Origin: Nocardioides seonyuensis
GTDB taxonomy: Bacteria > Actinomycetota > Actinomycetes > Propionibacteriales > Nocardioidaceae
Assembly: GCF_004683965.1 (NCBI RefSeq)
Contig: NZ_CP038436.1
Span: 3,224,001-3,288,000 of the forward strand
Reading direction: 5' to 3'
Length of the DNA: 64,000 nt
Part shown: one piece after another, positions 7,916-15,271 of the stretch
Layout of the letters: each line of letters opens with the position of its first letter
Numbering within the stretch: position 1 is the stretch's first letter
Position numbers and translations under genes: made by a program
Notes under the pieces: generated by a model
Seen by the model: only the letters and a program-made list of their open reading frames with translations
The model's database searches: none
Told to the model about the DNA's origin: nothing

Positions 7916-8275
7916 ATGCCGCGCTACGTGTTGGTCAACCGATTCCGTGAGGGTCAGGGTCCTGTGGAGGGATCGCCTGCGCATGACGACGAGATGAGGG
8001 ACTGGGGCCTGTTCAACAAGTCCCTGAGTGACTCCGGGGACCTCGTCTGGTCCCTGGCTCTGGACGATGTGCAGCACGCGACGGCATGCACGTCGGACGA
8101 GCGCGGCCGGCCTGTTCGGCTGTCGGGTCGAGACGCCACTCCCGAGGGCATGTTCGCCCTCTACCTGGTGGAGGTGGCCGACGCGTCAGCTGCCGAGCAG
8201 TGGGCCGCGCGGATGCCGACGGCGGCGTACGGCGCTGTGGAGGTGCGAGCGGTGATGAGCGAGGAGCACGGGTGA
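7916..8275 (+). CDS. YCII-related domain protein
   Basis: A 119-residue protein of the YCII/DGPF type. It starts MPRYVLVNRFREGQGP, with the small polar residues and Asp/His pairs usual for these ferredoxin-like alpha-beta barrels, and includes SALDDVQHAT and MFALYLVEVADASAAEQWAARMP. Members are small enzymes or sigma-factor-linked proteins with a conserved His-Asp pair; their substrate is rarely known. The ATG at 7916 is preceded by GAAAGG. It is divergent from the HxlR regulator, and two HxlR-type palindromes lie over its promoter. Confidence 0.75.
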   Translation: MPRYVLVNRFREGQGPVEGSPAHDDEMRDWGLFNKSLSDSGDLVWSLALDDVQHATACTSDERGRPVRLSGRDATPEGMFALYLVEVADASAAEQWAARMPTAAYGAVEVRAVMSEEHG

Positions 8276-8296
8276 GTCGGCGACGCGAGTGGTCAG

Positions 8297-8317
8297 GACC
8301 CCTGGCGGCTCGGGGTC
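8297..8317. terminator. Weak hairpin between convergent genes
   Basis: GACCCC (8297-8302) pairs with GGGGTC (8312-8317) across a 9-nt loop. It lies in the 45-nt gap between the YCII gene and the convergent MarR gene. No T tract follows, so efficiency is uncertain. Confidence 0.4.
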
Positions 8318-8320
8318 ACC

Positions 8321-8803
8321 TCACAGGTCGACCACGATCTTTCGGAGGAGCTCAGCAAGCTGGTTCTTCTCGGCATCGGTCAGTGGAGCAAGGACCGCAA
8401 GCTCGCGCTGCTCCTCCCGCTCGAGCATCGTCTCCACGTGACGGTGCCCGGCCGCGGTGAGAGCGACGGTGACGCGCCGACGGTCCACGTGGTCGTGGTG
8501 GCGCACGACATGGCCCCGGTCCTCCAGCAGTGCGAGGCGACTCGAGATCGCTCCGCGGGTGAGGCCGAGCTGCTCTGCCAGCCGGGATGGGCTCAGCTCA
8601 TAGGGCGGGCCCTGCTTGCGCAGGGTGAGCAGGGTCTTGTACTGCCACAGGGCGGACTCGTTGGCGGCGAAAGTCTCGGCTCGTCCGGCGTTGACGTGTC
8701 CGGCGATGCGGTCGATCCGGGAAAGGACCTCTTCCTTGACGGGGTCGAGCCACGGCAGCTCCTTCACCCAGACATCGACGTGGCTGTCGACTGCATCGTG
8801 CAT
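8321..8803 (-). CDS. MarR-family transcription regulator
   Basis: A 160-residue winged-helix repressor. It has an N-terminal helical dimerisation segment, then LSPSRLAEQLGLTRGAISSRLALLEDRGHV (recognition helix about residues 80-100), and the wing VRHHDHVDRRRVTVALTAAGH, whose DxRRxxVxLTxxG pattern defines the family. It is divergent from the acetyltransferase at 8937. The AT-rich gap contains AAAATCATTTT (8830-8840), an 11-bp palindrome that may be its operator. Confidence 0.9.
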   Translation of the reverse strand: MHDAVDSHVDVWVKELPWLDPVKEEVLSRIDRIAGHVNAGRAETFAANESALWQYKTLLTLRKQGPPYELSPSRLAEQLGLTRGAISSRLALLEDRGHVVRHHDHVDRRRVTVALTAAGHRHVETMLEREEQRELAVLAPLTDAEKNQLAELLRKIVVDL

Positions 8804-8936
8804 GCGCGGACCCCACCTAGTTTGAGGGAAAAATCATTTTGTCGCGAATTGTTTCACACCTCACTACCGTGCTCGTCATGATGGCGACGGCATCACTCCC
8901 GGCCGAGGTCGGCCTCCCGATCGAGGAGCAGCGAAC

Positions 8937-9530
8937 ATGAGTCGCTTCAGCGTGAAGCTCCCGCTGGTGACCGATCGGCTGAGAATCCGGCCGTTCGACG
9001 GCGAGCGCGATCTCCTGGCCTTCCACGCCTACAGGTCGCTTCCGGAGGTGTGCCGCTACGCGCCCATCGAGCCGGCCACGCGCGCCCAGATCTCCAGCAG
9101 GCTCGAAGGCGACACCTACACGCGCTCCGAGCTGCGCGAGGACGGCGATGCGTGGATGCTGGCAGTCGAGGAGACGGCCACCGGCGAGATGATCGGGGAC
9201 GTCATCTTGTTCTGGCGCAGCACCGCGCACGAGCAGTGCGAGGTCGGATGGACGATCAATCCCGCCGCCCAAGGGCGCGGCTACGCCACCGAGGCCGCTC
9301 GTGCCCTTGCGGGAGCGGCCTTCGAACACATGCCCGTGCATCGGCTCTCCGCGGTCATCGATGAGCGCAACGAGGCCTCGGTCAAGGTGGCCCGTCGGCT
9401 TGGCATGCGCCAAGAGGCGCGACGAGTGGACTGTGAGTGGCTCAAGGGACAGTGGGTGACGCTCACCGAGTGGGCGGTGCTCGAGCACGAGTGGGCGATG
9501 CTCCGGGAGGAGCACCAGGTGGCCCGATGA
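8937..9530 (+). CDS. GNAT acetyltransferase, RimJ/RimL-like
   Basis: A 197-residue N-acetyltransferase. The N-terminus (LVTDRLRIRPFDGERD) is typical of the RimJ/RimL group. The acetyl-CoA loop is EVGWTINPAAQGRGYATEAARAL (about 104-126), with the Q-G-R-G-Y-A motif A, followed by RLSAVIDERNEASVKVARRLGM. These enzymes acetylate protein N-termini or small amines, and the substrate cannot be told here. If the island were absent, this gene would converge on glnA across the hairpin at 9595-9636. Confidence 0.88.
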   Translation: MSRFSVKLPLVTDRLRIRPFDGERDLLAFHAYRSLPEVCRYAPIEPATRAQISSRLEGDTYTRSELREDGDAWMLAVEETATGEMIGDVILFWRSTAHEQCEVGWTINPAAQGRGYATEAARALAGAAFEHMPVHRLSAVIDERNEASVKVARRLGMRQEARRVDCEWLKGQWVTLTEWAVLEHEWAMLREEHQVAR

Positions 9531-9594
9531 GCCAGCGACAGTCCTCGACCGCGCGAGCTCAGGTCATTCCAGAGGTGGTGCCACACACAAGAAC

Positions 9595-9636
9595 CGAAAC
9601 GTCCCTGGACGCTGAGGGCAGTCCAGGGACGTTTCG
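9595..9636. terminator. Strong hairpin, likely bidirectional terminator
   Basis: A perfect 16-bp inverted repeat: CGAAACGTCCCTGGAC (9595-9610) and GTCCAGGGACGTTTCG (9621-9636) with a 10-nt loop. It lies 65 nt after the acetyltransferase stop and 53 nt before the left att copy. In the empty chromosome it would stand between convergent GNAT and glnA genes and serve both. Confidence 0.8.
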
Positions 9637-9688
9637 TAGGTGAGACGCGGATCAGTAGGCGAACCTGCAGGTCAGCGAGACCACCGGA

Positions 9689-9704
9689 TCAGATGTCGTA
9701 GTAG
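9689..9704. other. attL core, copy of glnA 3' end
   Basis: TCAGATGTCGTAGTAG, identical to 40831-40846, where it encodes the last four residues and stop of glutamine synthetase on the minus strand. Element sequence to the right keeps patchy similarity to glnA (CGAAACTC against CGAACTC). This makes an open minus-strand frame (9689-10024) end in a glnA-like YYDI; I do not count that frame as a gene. Confidence 0.85.
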
Positions 9705-9742
9705 CACCGAAACTCCACTCGTGCTGATGGCGGATTCCCGCT

Positions 9743-9842
9743 GTTTGCGCAGGTCAGAACCGCATTGTGCCAGGTTCCGTTGCCGTCACAATCGGTTTCG
9801 TAGCCGTCTGTGAAGACACGTTTCGGGGGAAACTCGGGGGAA
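9743..9842. other. Left-end putative integrase arm sites
   Basis: GTTTGCGCAGGTCAGA (9743-9758) matches 40795-40810 in 15 of 16 bases, same orientation. Two CGGGGGAA boxes follow at 9824 and 9835 (11 bp apart), matching the pair at 40758 and 40768. They lie inside the element beside attL. Beyond them, up to 10030, I see no gene. Confidence 0.6.
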
Positions 9843-10030
9843 GACCGCCGACTGTCACCCCCCAGCCAGTGCGGCGAGGCTCCCACCCTCGAGCACCGAG
9901 CGGACGGACGAGGACCCTGCCGTTGCGGGACGGCCGAGGTCTGCCGTCCAGACCAAACCGCGGTCCTGCTGTCAGGCGCCAGCACGAGGAGGGTCAGGCG
10001 CCACGTCAGGGGCGCCACACGCAAGTGCAG

Positions 10031-11776
10031 CTAGCGGCGGCCGGGCACGTCGATGGTCGAACGGGAGACTGCGGGTTGGACGAGGTCGGTACCGCGGTAG
10101 CGCACGACCAGCGGCTTCGTGCCAGAGCCCAGCTTGCGCACGACCAGTCGGGCGCGTCCGTGGGTGAGCTGCCCCTCGACGACCCGTCCGCCGATTCGCA
10201 CCGACACCACGCCTTCCGGTCGGCGTACGCCGGGAGCGCGCACACGCACGTCGACAGCGACGCGTCCGCGGCGTGCGTCGGAGCGGACCCGCATGGTGGG
10301 AACTGTCGTGATCGAAGCCGACAGCGGAACGGTGTCGGTGGTGGCACGGAAGTTCCGTTGGGTCAAGGTGACTTCGACTGCGAGGCTCCGACCGACGTCC
10401 TTGCGCCGGAGGGTGTACCTCCCGTTCCTGGCCTTGGCGATGGGTTGTCCGTCTCGTAGCCACCGGTAGGTGGCGGAGGCGTTGCTCGGCCGTACGACGC
10501 CCGGCCGGGCGACCAGGGTGCGCCCCACCTCGGCTCGGCCCGTGATCGAGAACGGCCGGGTGATCGTGACGGGCTTGGCCAGGACGGGCCCGGTCTCCAC
10601 CGCGTCCGAGATCGACTTCCGGTAGCCCTTCGCGGTCCCGGTGACGCGCGCGCTGATGCGGCTGCCGACGTGGTCCCGGGTGAGCACGAGGGTCGTCCCG
10701 TTCTCGCCCCGGAGCGGAGCTCCATCGGCGAACCACTGCGTCTTGGTCCTGGCTGGCTGTGGCGACCAGGAGGGCGCGCTGAGCGTCAGCGTCTGGCCCA
10801 CCTCCGGGTTTCCCTGGATGGCTGGGAGCCCGGCGGCCTGAAGGAGGCCGGGGGCCACGGCCTCGGTCGTCAGGACAGCCACTCCCGGGGAGTAGCCCTC
10901 GAGGGCGGCAGTGACTTCGACGGCGAGTGCCTGGCCCTTGACCTCGGGGGTGGGTACGTAGGTCGTGCTGGTGGCGCCGGGGATCGCGACCCCGTCGGCG
11001 AGCCACTGGAGCGCGACCTGGGTGGGTGCGGGGGACCACGTCCCTGTCGACACCTCGACTGGAGCCCCCACGACGGGCGCTCCGGCGATCGCCGGTGCGG
11101 TCGTCGCCTCGACCGCGCGATCGTTGAAGTGGATGAAGCCTCTGGGCCAGCCCGACCCGGTCTGGGTGATGCGCCGCCAGTGGAAGTCGCCGCCCCAGTA
11201 GTCCTCCGAGACGATGATCTCGGTGGGGGAGATGACCTGCTCCACGTAGGCGACGTGTCCGGCAGGTCCGGCGGGGGAGACGTTGGCCGGGTACCACGCC
11301 ACGGAGCCGACCCGCGGGACCTGGTCCATGAGGGAAGCCATCTCCACGCCCCAGTGGCGCGCGTTGCCACCTCCGTCCCACGGGCGACTGTTCGGCATGC
11401 CGTTCTGGATCAGCCGGTAGGCGACGTAGTTGGTGCAGTTGTGCCCTGCGTACATGCGCCAGTACATCGTCGAGGATGCCTGTTTGTAGCCGGCGTGGGT
11501 GTAGCCCGCCGCCTGGCACTCCGCGTACCCCGTGCACAGGTAGGTCGATCCGCTCAGGCTGACCTTCACCATTGACTGGGGGAGTGCCAGCAACGCGACG
11601 ACCGTCAGCAGCGCAAGCCAGGTCGTGCTCCGGACAACGCGGCGCCCGATGCATAGCGTGCTCGACCAGGCGTTGAGTGACGCTTGTGACTGCAGGGACA
11701 ACTGTGGCTCATGGGGCACGATGAGAGAGCCTATGAGCCGTTCGTCAAGCGCGCCACGCCGATGAAGGAAGAACAA
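10031..11776 (-). CDS. Secreted CHAP-domain protein with Ig-like repeats
   Basis: The frame gives 581 residues; the true start is unsure and may be nearer the hydrophobic segment at 51-68, which looks like a signal or anchor helix. A CHAP amidase/peptidase domain follows (about 80-220): Cys114 in HNCTNYVAYRL, His174 in GHVAYVE, and an acidic third position in IIVSEDYWGG. Three immunoglobulin-like repeats come next (about 226-310, 320-400, 405-490), each with the pattern VG-x-P/T-L-x-V, W-x-P and an aromatic pair. A basic all-beta tail ends the protein. CHAP enzymes cut peptidoglycan; the repeats probably hold it at the cell surface. First gene inside the left end of the island and its only evident non-metal cargo. 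Confidence 0.8.
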   Translation of the reverse strand: MFFLHRRGALDERLIGSLIVPHEPQLSLQSQASLNAWSSTLCIGRRVVRSTTWLALLTVVALLALPQSMVKVSLSGSTYLCTGYAECQAAGYTHAGYKQASSTMYWRMYAGHNCTNYVAYRLIQNGMPNSRPWDGGGNARHWGVEMASLMDQVPRVGSVAWYPANVSPAGPAGHVAYVEQVISPTEIIVSEDYWGGDFHWRRITQTGSGWPRGFIHFNDRAVEATTAPAIAGAPVVGAPVEVSTGTWSPAPTQVALQWLADGVAIPGATSTTYVPTPEVKGQALAVEVTAALEGYSPGVAVLTTEAVAPGLLQAAGLPAIQGNPEVGQTLTLSAPSWSPQPARTKTQWFADGAPLRGENGTTLVLTRDHVGSRISARVTGTAKGYRKSISDAVETGPVLAKPVTITRPFSITGRAEVGRTLVARPGVVRPSNASATYRWLRDGQPIAKARNGRYTLRRKDVGRSLAVEVTLTQRNFRATTDTVPLSASITTVPTMRVRSDARRGRVAVDVRVRAPGVRRPEGVVSVRIGGRVVEGQLTHGRARLVVRKLGSGTKPLVVRYRGTDLVQPAVSRSTIDVPGRR

Positions 11777-12104
11777 TCATGTAATTCTCAGACCGAGTTA
11801 CGGGAAACCTCTTGGGCCTTCCTCGGGCATCCGACGGATGAACTGCACGTCGCGGCGGCTACGGCCGTAGGCGCCCTCCATGGTGCCGTGGTGAGCAGGC
11901 AGATGAAGATCGCCAGCCGGCTGCGCCCGCTGGTTGCAACAAACGCACGGCTCGGGGACGCCATGTCGGTCCTCGGGGAGCTCGGTCTCCAATGCCCTGA
12001 GGGATCGGTCAGCGGCTGAAGATCCAGAAGCGTCATCGTCAACGCGCTGCGCCGACGGACCCACAGGCCGGGCTGAGAACGGATGCTCCGTACCATTGAC
12101 AGCG
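11777..12104. other. Intergenic stretch without a supported gene
   Basis: It holds the 5' side of the CHAP gene and the upstream region of the DUF6153 gene at 12105. Frames on both strands stay open, as is common at this GC content, but none has a convincing ribosome site plus protein-like composition. The bases near 11780-11800 are AT-rich, which suits a promoter. A decayed gene cannot be excluded. Confidence 0.4.
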
Positions 12105-12626
12105 ATGATCACCGTGGCCGCGACCGTCGGCACCCGCAGGCCCCTGCGGGCGCCGACGGCTGCGCGGGCCGCGAGCCCCATGGGACTTGCCGTGCTCATT
12201 GCCGCGCTGGTCGTGGGCATCCTCGGCATGCACGCCCTGGCCAGCCACGGCACCCCCGCAGCTCCGGCGGCGTCGAACGCGACGAGCATGACCGGCACGA
12301 CCTCTGATCACCACCCGGCGATGCCCTCAGTGGACTCCCATGAGGGGCATGTCCCCTCTGCTGGGCCGCACTCCACGGACGCAGTCACCGGGGGTGGCGG
12401 CGACCCCGGCTCCGGCCCGGGTCACGACATGGCGAGCATGGTGATGCAGTGCATCGGCATGCTCGCCGCCGCCGCGCTGCCGTTGCTGGCGCGTCTTGCG
12501 GTCGGCTTCGTCCGTCCGCTTCGACCGGCCGTGTTCCTCCCGGCCGACGTCCTCGAGCGGACGTTCCACTGGGTACGCAGCACCGGCCCGCCCTCGGTGT
12601 GGCAGTTCTCCGTCATCAGGTGCTGA
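12105..12626 (+). CDS. DUF6153-type membrane protein, His/Met-rich
   Basis: A 173-residue protein. TM1 (PMGLAVLIAALVVGILGMHAL) is followed by an extracytoplasmic His/Met/Gly-rich segment (TSDHHPAMP, HEGHVPSAGPHSTD, GPGHDMASMVMQC) and a second helix (IGMLAAAALPLLARLAVGF). This TM-His/Met loop-TM plan is that of DUF6153, a family common beside actinobacterial copper genes; its role is not established. The loop could bind Cu(I) or Cu(II). First of four same-strand genes ending at the terminator at 14585. A protein of similar plan lies at 33699-34169. Confidence 0.7.
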   Translation: MITVAATVGTRRPLRAPTAARAASPMGLAVLIAALVVGILGMHALASHGTPAAPAASNATSMTGTTSDHHPAMPSVDSHEGHVPSAGPHSTDAVTGGGGDPGSGPGHDMASMVMQCIGMLAAAALPLLARLAVGFVRPLRPAVFLPADVLERTFHWVRSTGPPSVWQFSVIRC

Positions 12627-12729
12627 CAGGCCCTCCACCCCGGTCACCGCTGCGCGCCACGGGCAGCCGCGCGCCGGGTGTAGCCGTTGCCTGCCCCACC
12701 CGCATCTGACACACATCCAGGAGAACCCC

Positions 12730-13377
12730 ATGCTCAGCAAGACCAGGACCCGCACGCGCGCCCTCGGCGCCCTCGCGCTCACCCTCACCCTCGGCGCCGG
12801 CCTCTCCGCCTGCGGAGACGACACCGACGCCGGCGGTGCCGGCGGCTCGGCCGAGGTGAGCACCACCGAGCACAACGACGCCGACGTCACCTTCGCCAGC
12901 GACATGATCACCCACCACGCCCAAGCACTGTCGATGGTCGACCTGACCCTCGACCGGCCCTTGGACCCGGAGGTCCAGGCGCTCGCCGAAGACATCCGGG
13001 CCGCGCAGGGCCCGGAGATCGAGACGATGGCGGACTGGCTCACCGAGTGGGACGAGGAAGTGCCGGAAACCATGCGCGATCACGCCAACGCCGGCCACGA
13101 CATGGGCGACATGTCGGACACCATGGACGACATGGGCCACAGCGACATGCCGGGCATGATGACCTCCGAGGACATGGACGCCCTCGAGAACGCCTCCGAC
13201 GAGGAGTTCCAGGACATGTGGCTCGAGATGATGGTCGAGCACCACGAGGGGGCAGTCGAGATGGCCGAGACCGAGCAGGAGGACGGTCAGTTCAAGGACG
13301 CCGTCGAGCTCGCCGGCCAGATCATCGACGCCCAGAACAAGGAAATCGAGACCATGAACGGCCTTCTGGACTCCTGA
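12730..13377 (+). CDS. DUF305 lipoprotein, Met/His-rich
   Basis: A 215-residue lipoprotein. The signal peptide ends in the lipobox LSAC at residues about 24-27. Two DUF305 half-repeats follow. The first has FASDMITHHAQALSMVDL and EIETMADWL; the second has EMMVEHHEGAVEMAETE and KEIETMNGLL. Between them is an Asp/Met/His-rich insert (HDMGDMSDTMDDMGHSDM). DUF305 is a four-helix ferritin-like fold with paired HH and M residues that suit copper binding. It is probably anchored outside the membrane as a copper-buffering protein. One of three DUF305 genes in the island; preceded by a GGAG site. Confidence 0.85.
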   Translation: MLSKTRTRTRALGALALTLTLGAGLSACGDDTDAGGAGGSAEVSTTEHNDADVTFASDMITHHAQALSMVDLTLDRPLDPEVQALAEDIRAAQGPEIETMADWLTEWDEEVPETMRDHANAGHDMGDMSDTMDDMGHSDMPGMMTSEDMDALENASDEEFQDMWLEMMVEHHEGAVEMAETEQEDGQFKDAVELAGQIIDAQNKEIETMNGLLDS

Positions 13378-13508
13378 ACCGGAGGCAGGCGGACGTCACC
13401 CGCACATCGGCGACGTCCGCTCGGCTCGGCTTCCCCTTGCCCACCGCCTCGTGGTCCTGCGCCCGCTCGCACGCTGCGCCTTGGCCCACCCGCACAGAGA
13501 AGACCCTG

Positions 13509-14099
13509 ATGAATAGACCCACCCACGTACAACTGGCGGCCGTCGCCGTCACAGCCGCCCTGTCCCTGACGCTGGGTGCATGTAGCGACCAAGACCCCAG
13601 CACCGCCAGCACTCGCTCGAACTCCGCCGGCGTCTCGGACTCGACCGGCTCCGGGGACGCCTCTCCGGACAACACGTCAGTTCCGCCGTGGCCGGCGCCC
13701 AGCGACGTCCGAGAGCGCGTTGCGGCCGCTGGGCTCGACCTCGGCCCGATGGGCACGGCCGAGCACTACCACCCCGTCCTGAGCATCGACATCGCTGGAC
13801 AGCCGGTGCCCCTGCCGCCCAACATCGGGGTCGACCCGACCACCGGCGCCATGTCCGCGCTCCACACGCATGAAGGTGACGGCACCATCCACATCGAGGC
13901 CCACTCGGTCGGCGAGAAGTTCACCCTCGGCCAGCTCTTCACCCAGTGGGGCGTTGCCCTCACGCCCACGCAGGTCGGCGGAGTGAAGGCGCCCGTCGGC
14001 CAGAAGGTCACCGTCACCAGCAACGGCACCCGGTTCCCAGGGGACCCAGCCGACCTTCGGCTTGAGCCCGACCAGCGCATCAAACTCACTGTCGGGTGA
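13509..14099 (+). CDS. Lipoprotein with conserved His motifs
   Basis: A 196-residue secreted lipoprotein with lipobox LGAC at about residues 22-25. A Ser/Thr/Asp-rich spacer precedes a domain containing AEHYHPVLSIDIAGQPVPLP, IGVDPTTGAMSALHTHEGDG and IHIEAHS, then FTLGQLFTQWGVALT. The spaced His pairs (HYH, LHTH, IH) resemble metal ligands. I recognise the pattern from uncharacterised actinobacterial proteins but know no function. Its position between DUF305 and other metal genes suggests an extracellular metal-binding role (inference). Confidence 0.7.
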   Translation: MNRPTHVQLAAVAVTAALSLTLGACSDQDPSTASTRSNSAGVSDSTGSGDASPDNTSVPPWPAPSDVRERVAAAGLDLGPMGTAEHYHPVLSIDIAGQPVPLPPNIGVDPTTGAMSALHTHEGDGTIHIEAHSVGEKFTLGQLFTQWGVALTPTQVGGVKAPVGQKVTVTSNGTRFPGDPADLRLEPDQRIKLTVG

Positions 14100-14222
14100 A
14101 CGACAGCACTGACGCCCGTCGACGTGTTCCCGTCGGTCACGACGCCTGTGCCAGGAACTGCTCCCAGCGCTTCAGGGGTGGAGTTGGTTGCGCAGTCGCT
14201 GAAGGCCGTCACCGTCCGTGCC

Positions 14223-14558
14223 ATGACCGAGAACAAGACCCTCACCCTGACCCTGTCCATCCCCGCGCCGCTGACCACCCATCTGTGGTCGAGCGCCGCG
14301 CCCAACTTCATCTCCGACCAGCCCGACCGCTTCTGGACCTACGACTACCCGGAGCTGCCGGATCCGCACTCGCCGATCTTCCGCAACGGGACGATGATGT
14401 GGACGGAGAGCATGTCTGACGCTCTGCTCCTTCGTGCCTGTGAAGACCAGCTCGGCCACGCCACCACCCTTCTCTTCGACGAGGCGGGCTTCTCAGCTGG
14501 GCCAGTCATCCTCTGCAGCCGTCCCTTCTACGCCCAGGAGGAGGGCAAGATGCGCTGA
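14223..14558 (+). CDS. Hypothetical protein
   Basis: 111 residues from the ATG at 14223; the frame is open back to 14124 and the start is unsure. No signal peptide, no membrane helix, and no family that I recognise. It is rich in Thr, Pro and aromatic residues (DRFWTYDYPELPDPHSP). Last gene of the 12105-14558 block, directly before a strong hairpin terminator. Could be a degraded gene; composition looks coding throughout. Confidence 0.45.
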   Translation: MTENKTLTLTLSIPAPLTTHLWSSAAPNFISDQPDRFWTYDYPELPDPHSPIFRNGTMMWTESMSDALLLRACEDQLGHATTLLFDEAGFSAGPVILCSRPFYAQEEGKMR

Positions 14559-14584
14559 GCGGCGTGCCAATCCACAGCACCACA

Positions 14585-14618
14585 CCAGCCCCCTCTCGTC
14601 CACGCGAGAGGGGGCTGG
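14585..14618 (+). terminator. Rho-independent type terminator
   Basis: A perfect 14-bp stem CCAGCCCCCTCTCG / CGAGAGGGGGCTGG with a 6-nt loop (TCCACG), followed by CTTGTT. It lies 27 nt after the hypothetical gene at 14223 and serves the 12105-14558 block. It may also stop the convergent copper-storage gene. Confidence 0.8.
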
Positions 14619-14701
14619 CTTGTTCAGCGGGAGGCCGCGTCGGTGCAGGCCATGTCGTCGGACACCCGGACGGTGCCGTCCGAAGCTGCGGTCTCAGCAC
14701 C

Positions 14702-15106
14702 TCAAGCGAGCGACCCGAGAAGGTCCCGGCAGGCTTTTTCGCAGCGTCGACAGGCCTCAGCACAGATTCGGCAGTGCTCGTGCATGTCGGCATGGCTCTC
14801 GCACTCGTCGCCGCAGGCCTTGCAGGCGGTCGCACAGGCCTCGAGGAAGGCGCGGGTCACATTGGCGTCGTAGCCGGTGTGTCGCGAGAGCGCGTTGCCG
14901 GTGGCCAGGCAGATGTCTGCACAGTCCAGATCGGTGCGGATGCACTTCGCGAGTTCAGCGACCATGTCCTCGGCCAGACATGCGTCGGCACACGCGGTGC
15001 ACACCTGCGCGCACTCGAAGCACGCCGCAATGCACTCGGCCAGTTTGTCCCTGTCGATCTTGCCGACGTCCTTGGGGTAGGCATCCAGCATCTTCGTGTG
15101 AGCCAT
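14702..15106 (-). CDS. Four-helix-bundle copper-storage protein (Csp-like)
   Basis: A 134-residue protein with 18 cysteines in C-x3-C, C-x2-C and C-x6-C spacings along helices (ECIAACFECAQVCTACADAC; EACATACKACGDEC; HEHCRICAEACRRCEKAC). This is the pattern of the DUF326/Csp family, where cysteines line the inside of a four-helix bundle and hold many Cu(I) ions. No Tat or Sec signal is present, so it resembles the cytosolic Csp3 type. It has a paralogue of nearly equal length at 33203-33610. Confidence 0.9.
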   Translation of the reverse strand: MAHTKMLDAYPKDVGKIDRDKLAECIAACFECAQVCTACADACLAEDMVAELAKCIRTDLDCADICLATGNALSRHTGYDANVTRAFLEACATACKACGDECESHADMHEHCRICAEACRRCEKACRDLLGSLA

Positions 15107-15271
15107 CAGTCTCCTCCATCCATGCGTGTCGCCGACCGGCGACGCACATCCTTGTTTGTTGCCAGGTCCAGATAGCCGTACCCATTCGGCTCGTTCCGAC
15201 CAGCCGTCTCGCGCACAGGGCCTCTGCGACCCGATGGCTGACAGGAGGCGACGTCCGTGTGGTGCCGACGA

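Noticed and set aside
8839..8870. Possible -35/-10 pair for the acetyltransferase gene
   Set aside because: TTGTCG and TACCGT are 20 bp apart, outside the normal spacing.
9689..10024. Minus-strand open frame of 111 codons ending in EFRCYYDI
   Set aside because: Its end is the copied glnA 3' sequence at attL, and the rest overlaps the putative arm sites. No ribosome site or protein-like composition.
11711..12019. Open frames on both strands upstream of the DUF6153 gene
   Set aside because: They overlap each other, lack ribosome sites and show no family resemblance; open frames of this length are common by chance at this GC content.
15123..15146. Inverted repeat GTCGCC/GGCGAC near the copper-storage gene start
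   Set aside because: Short stem, 126 nt from the nearest gene end and without a T run; too weak to call a terminator or operator.
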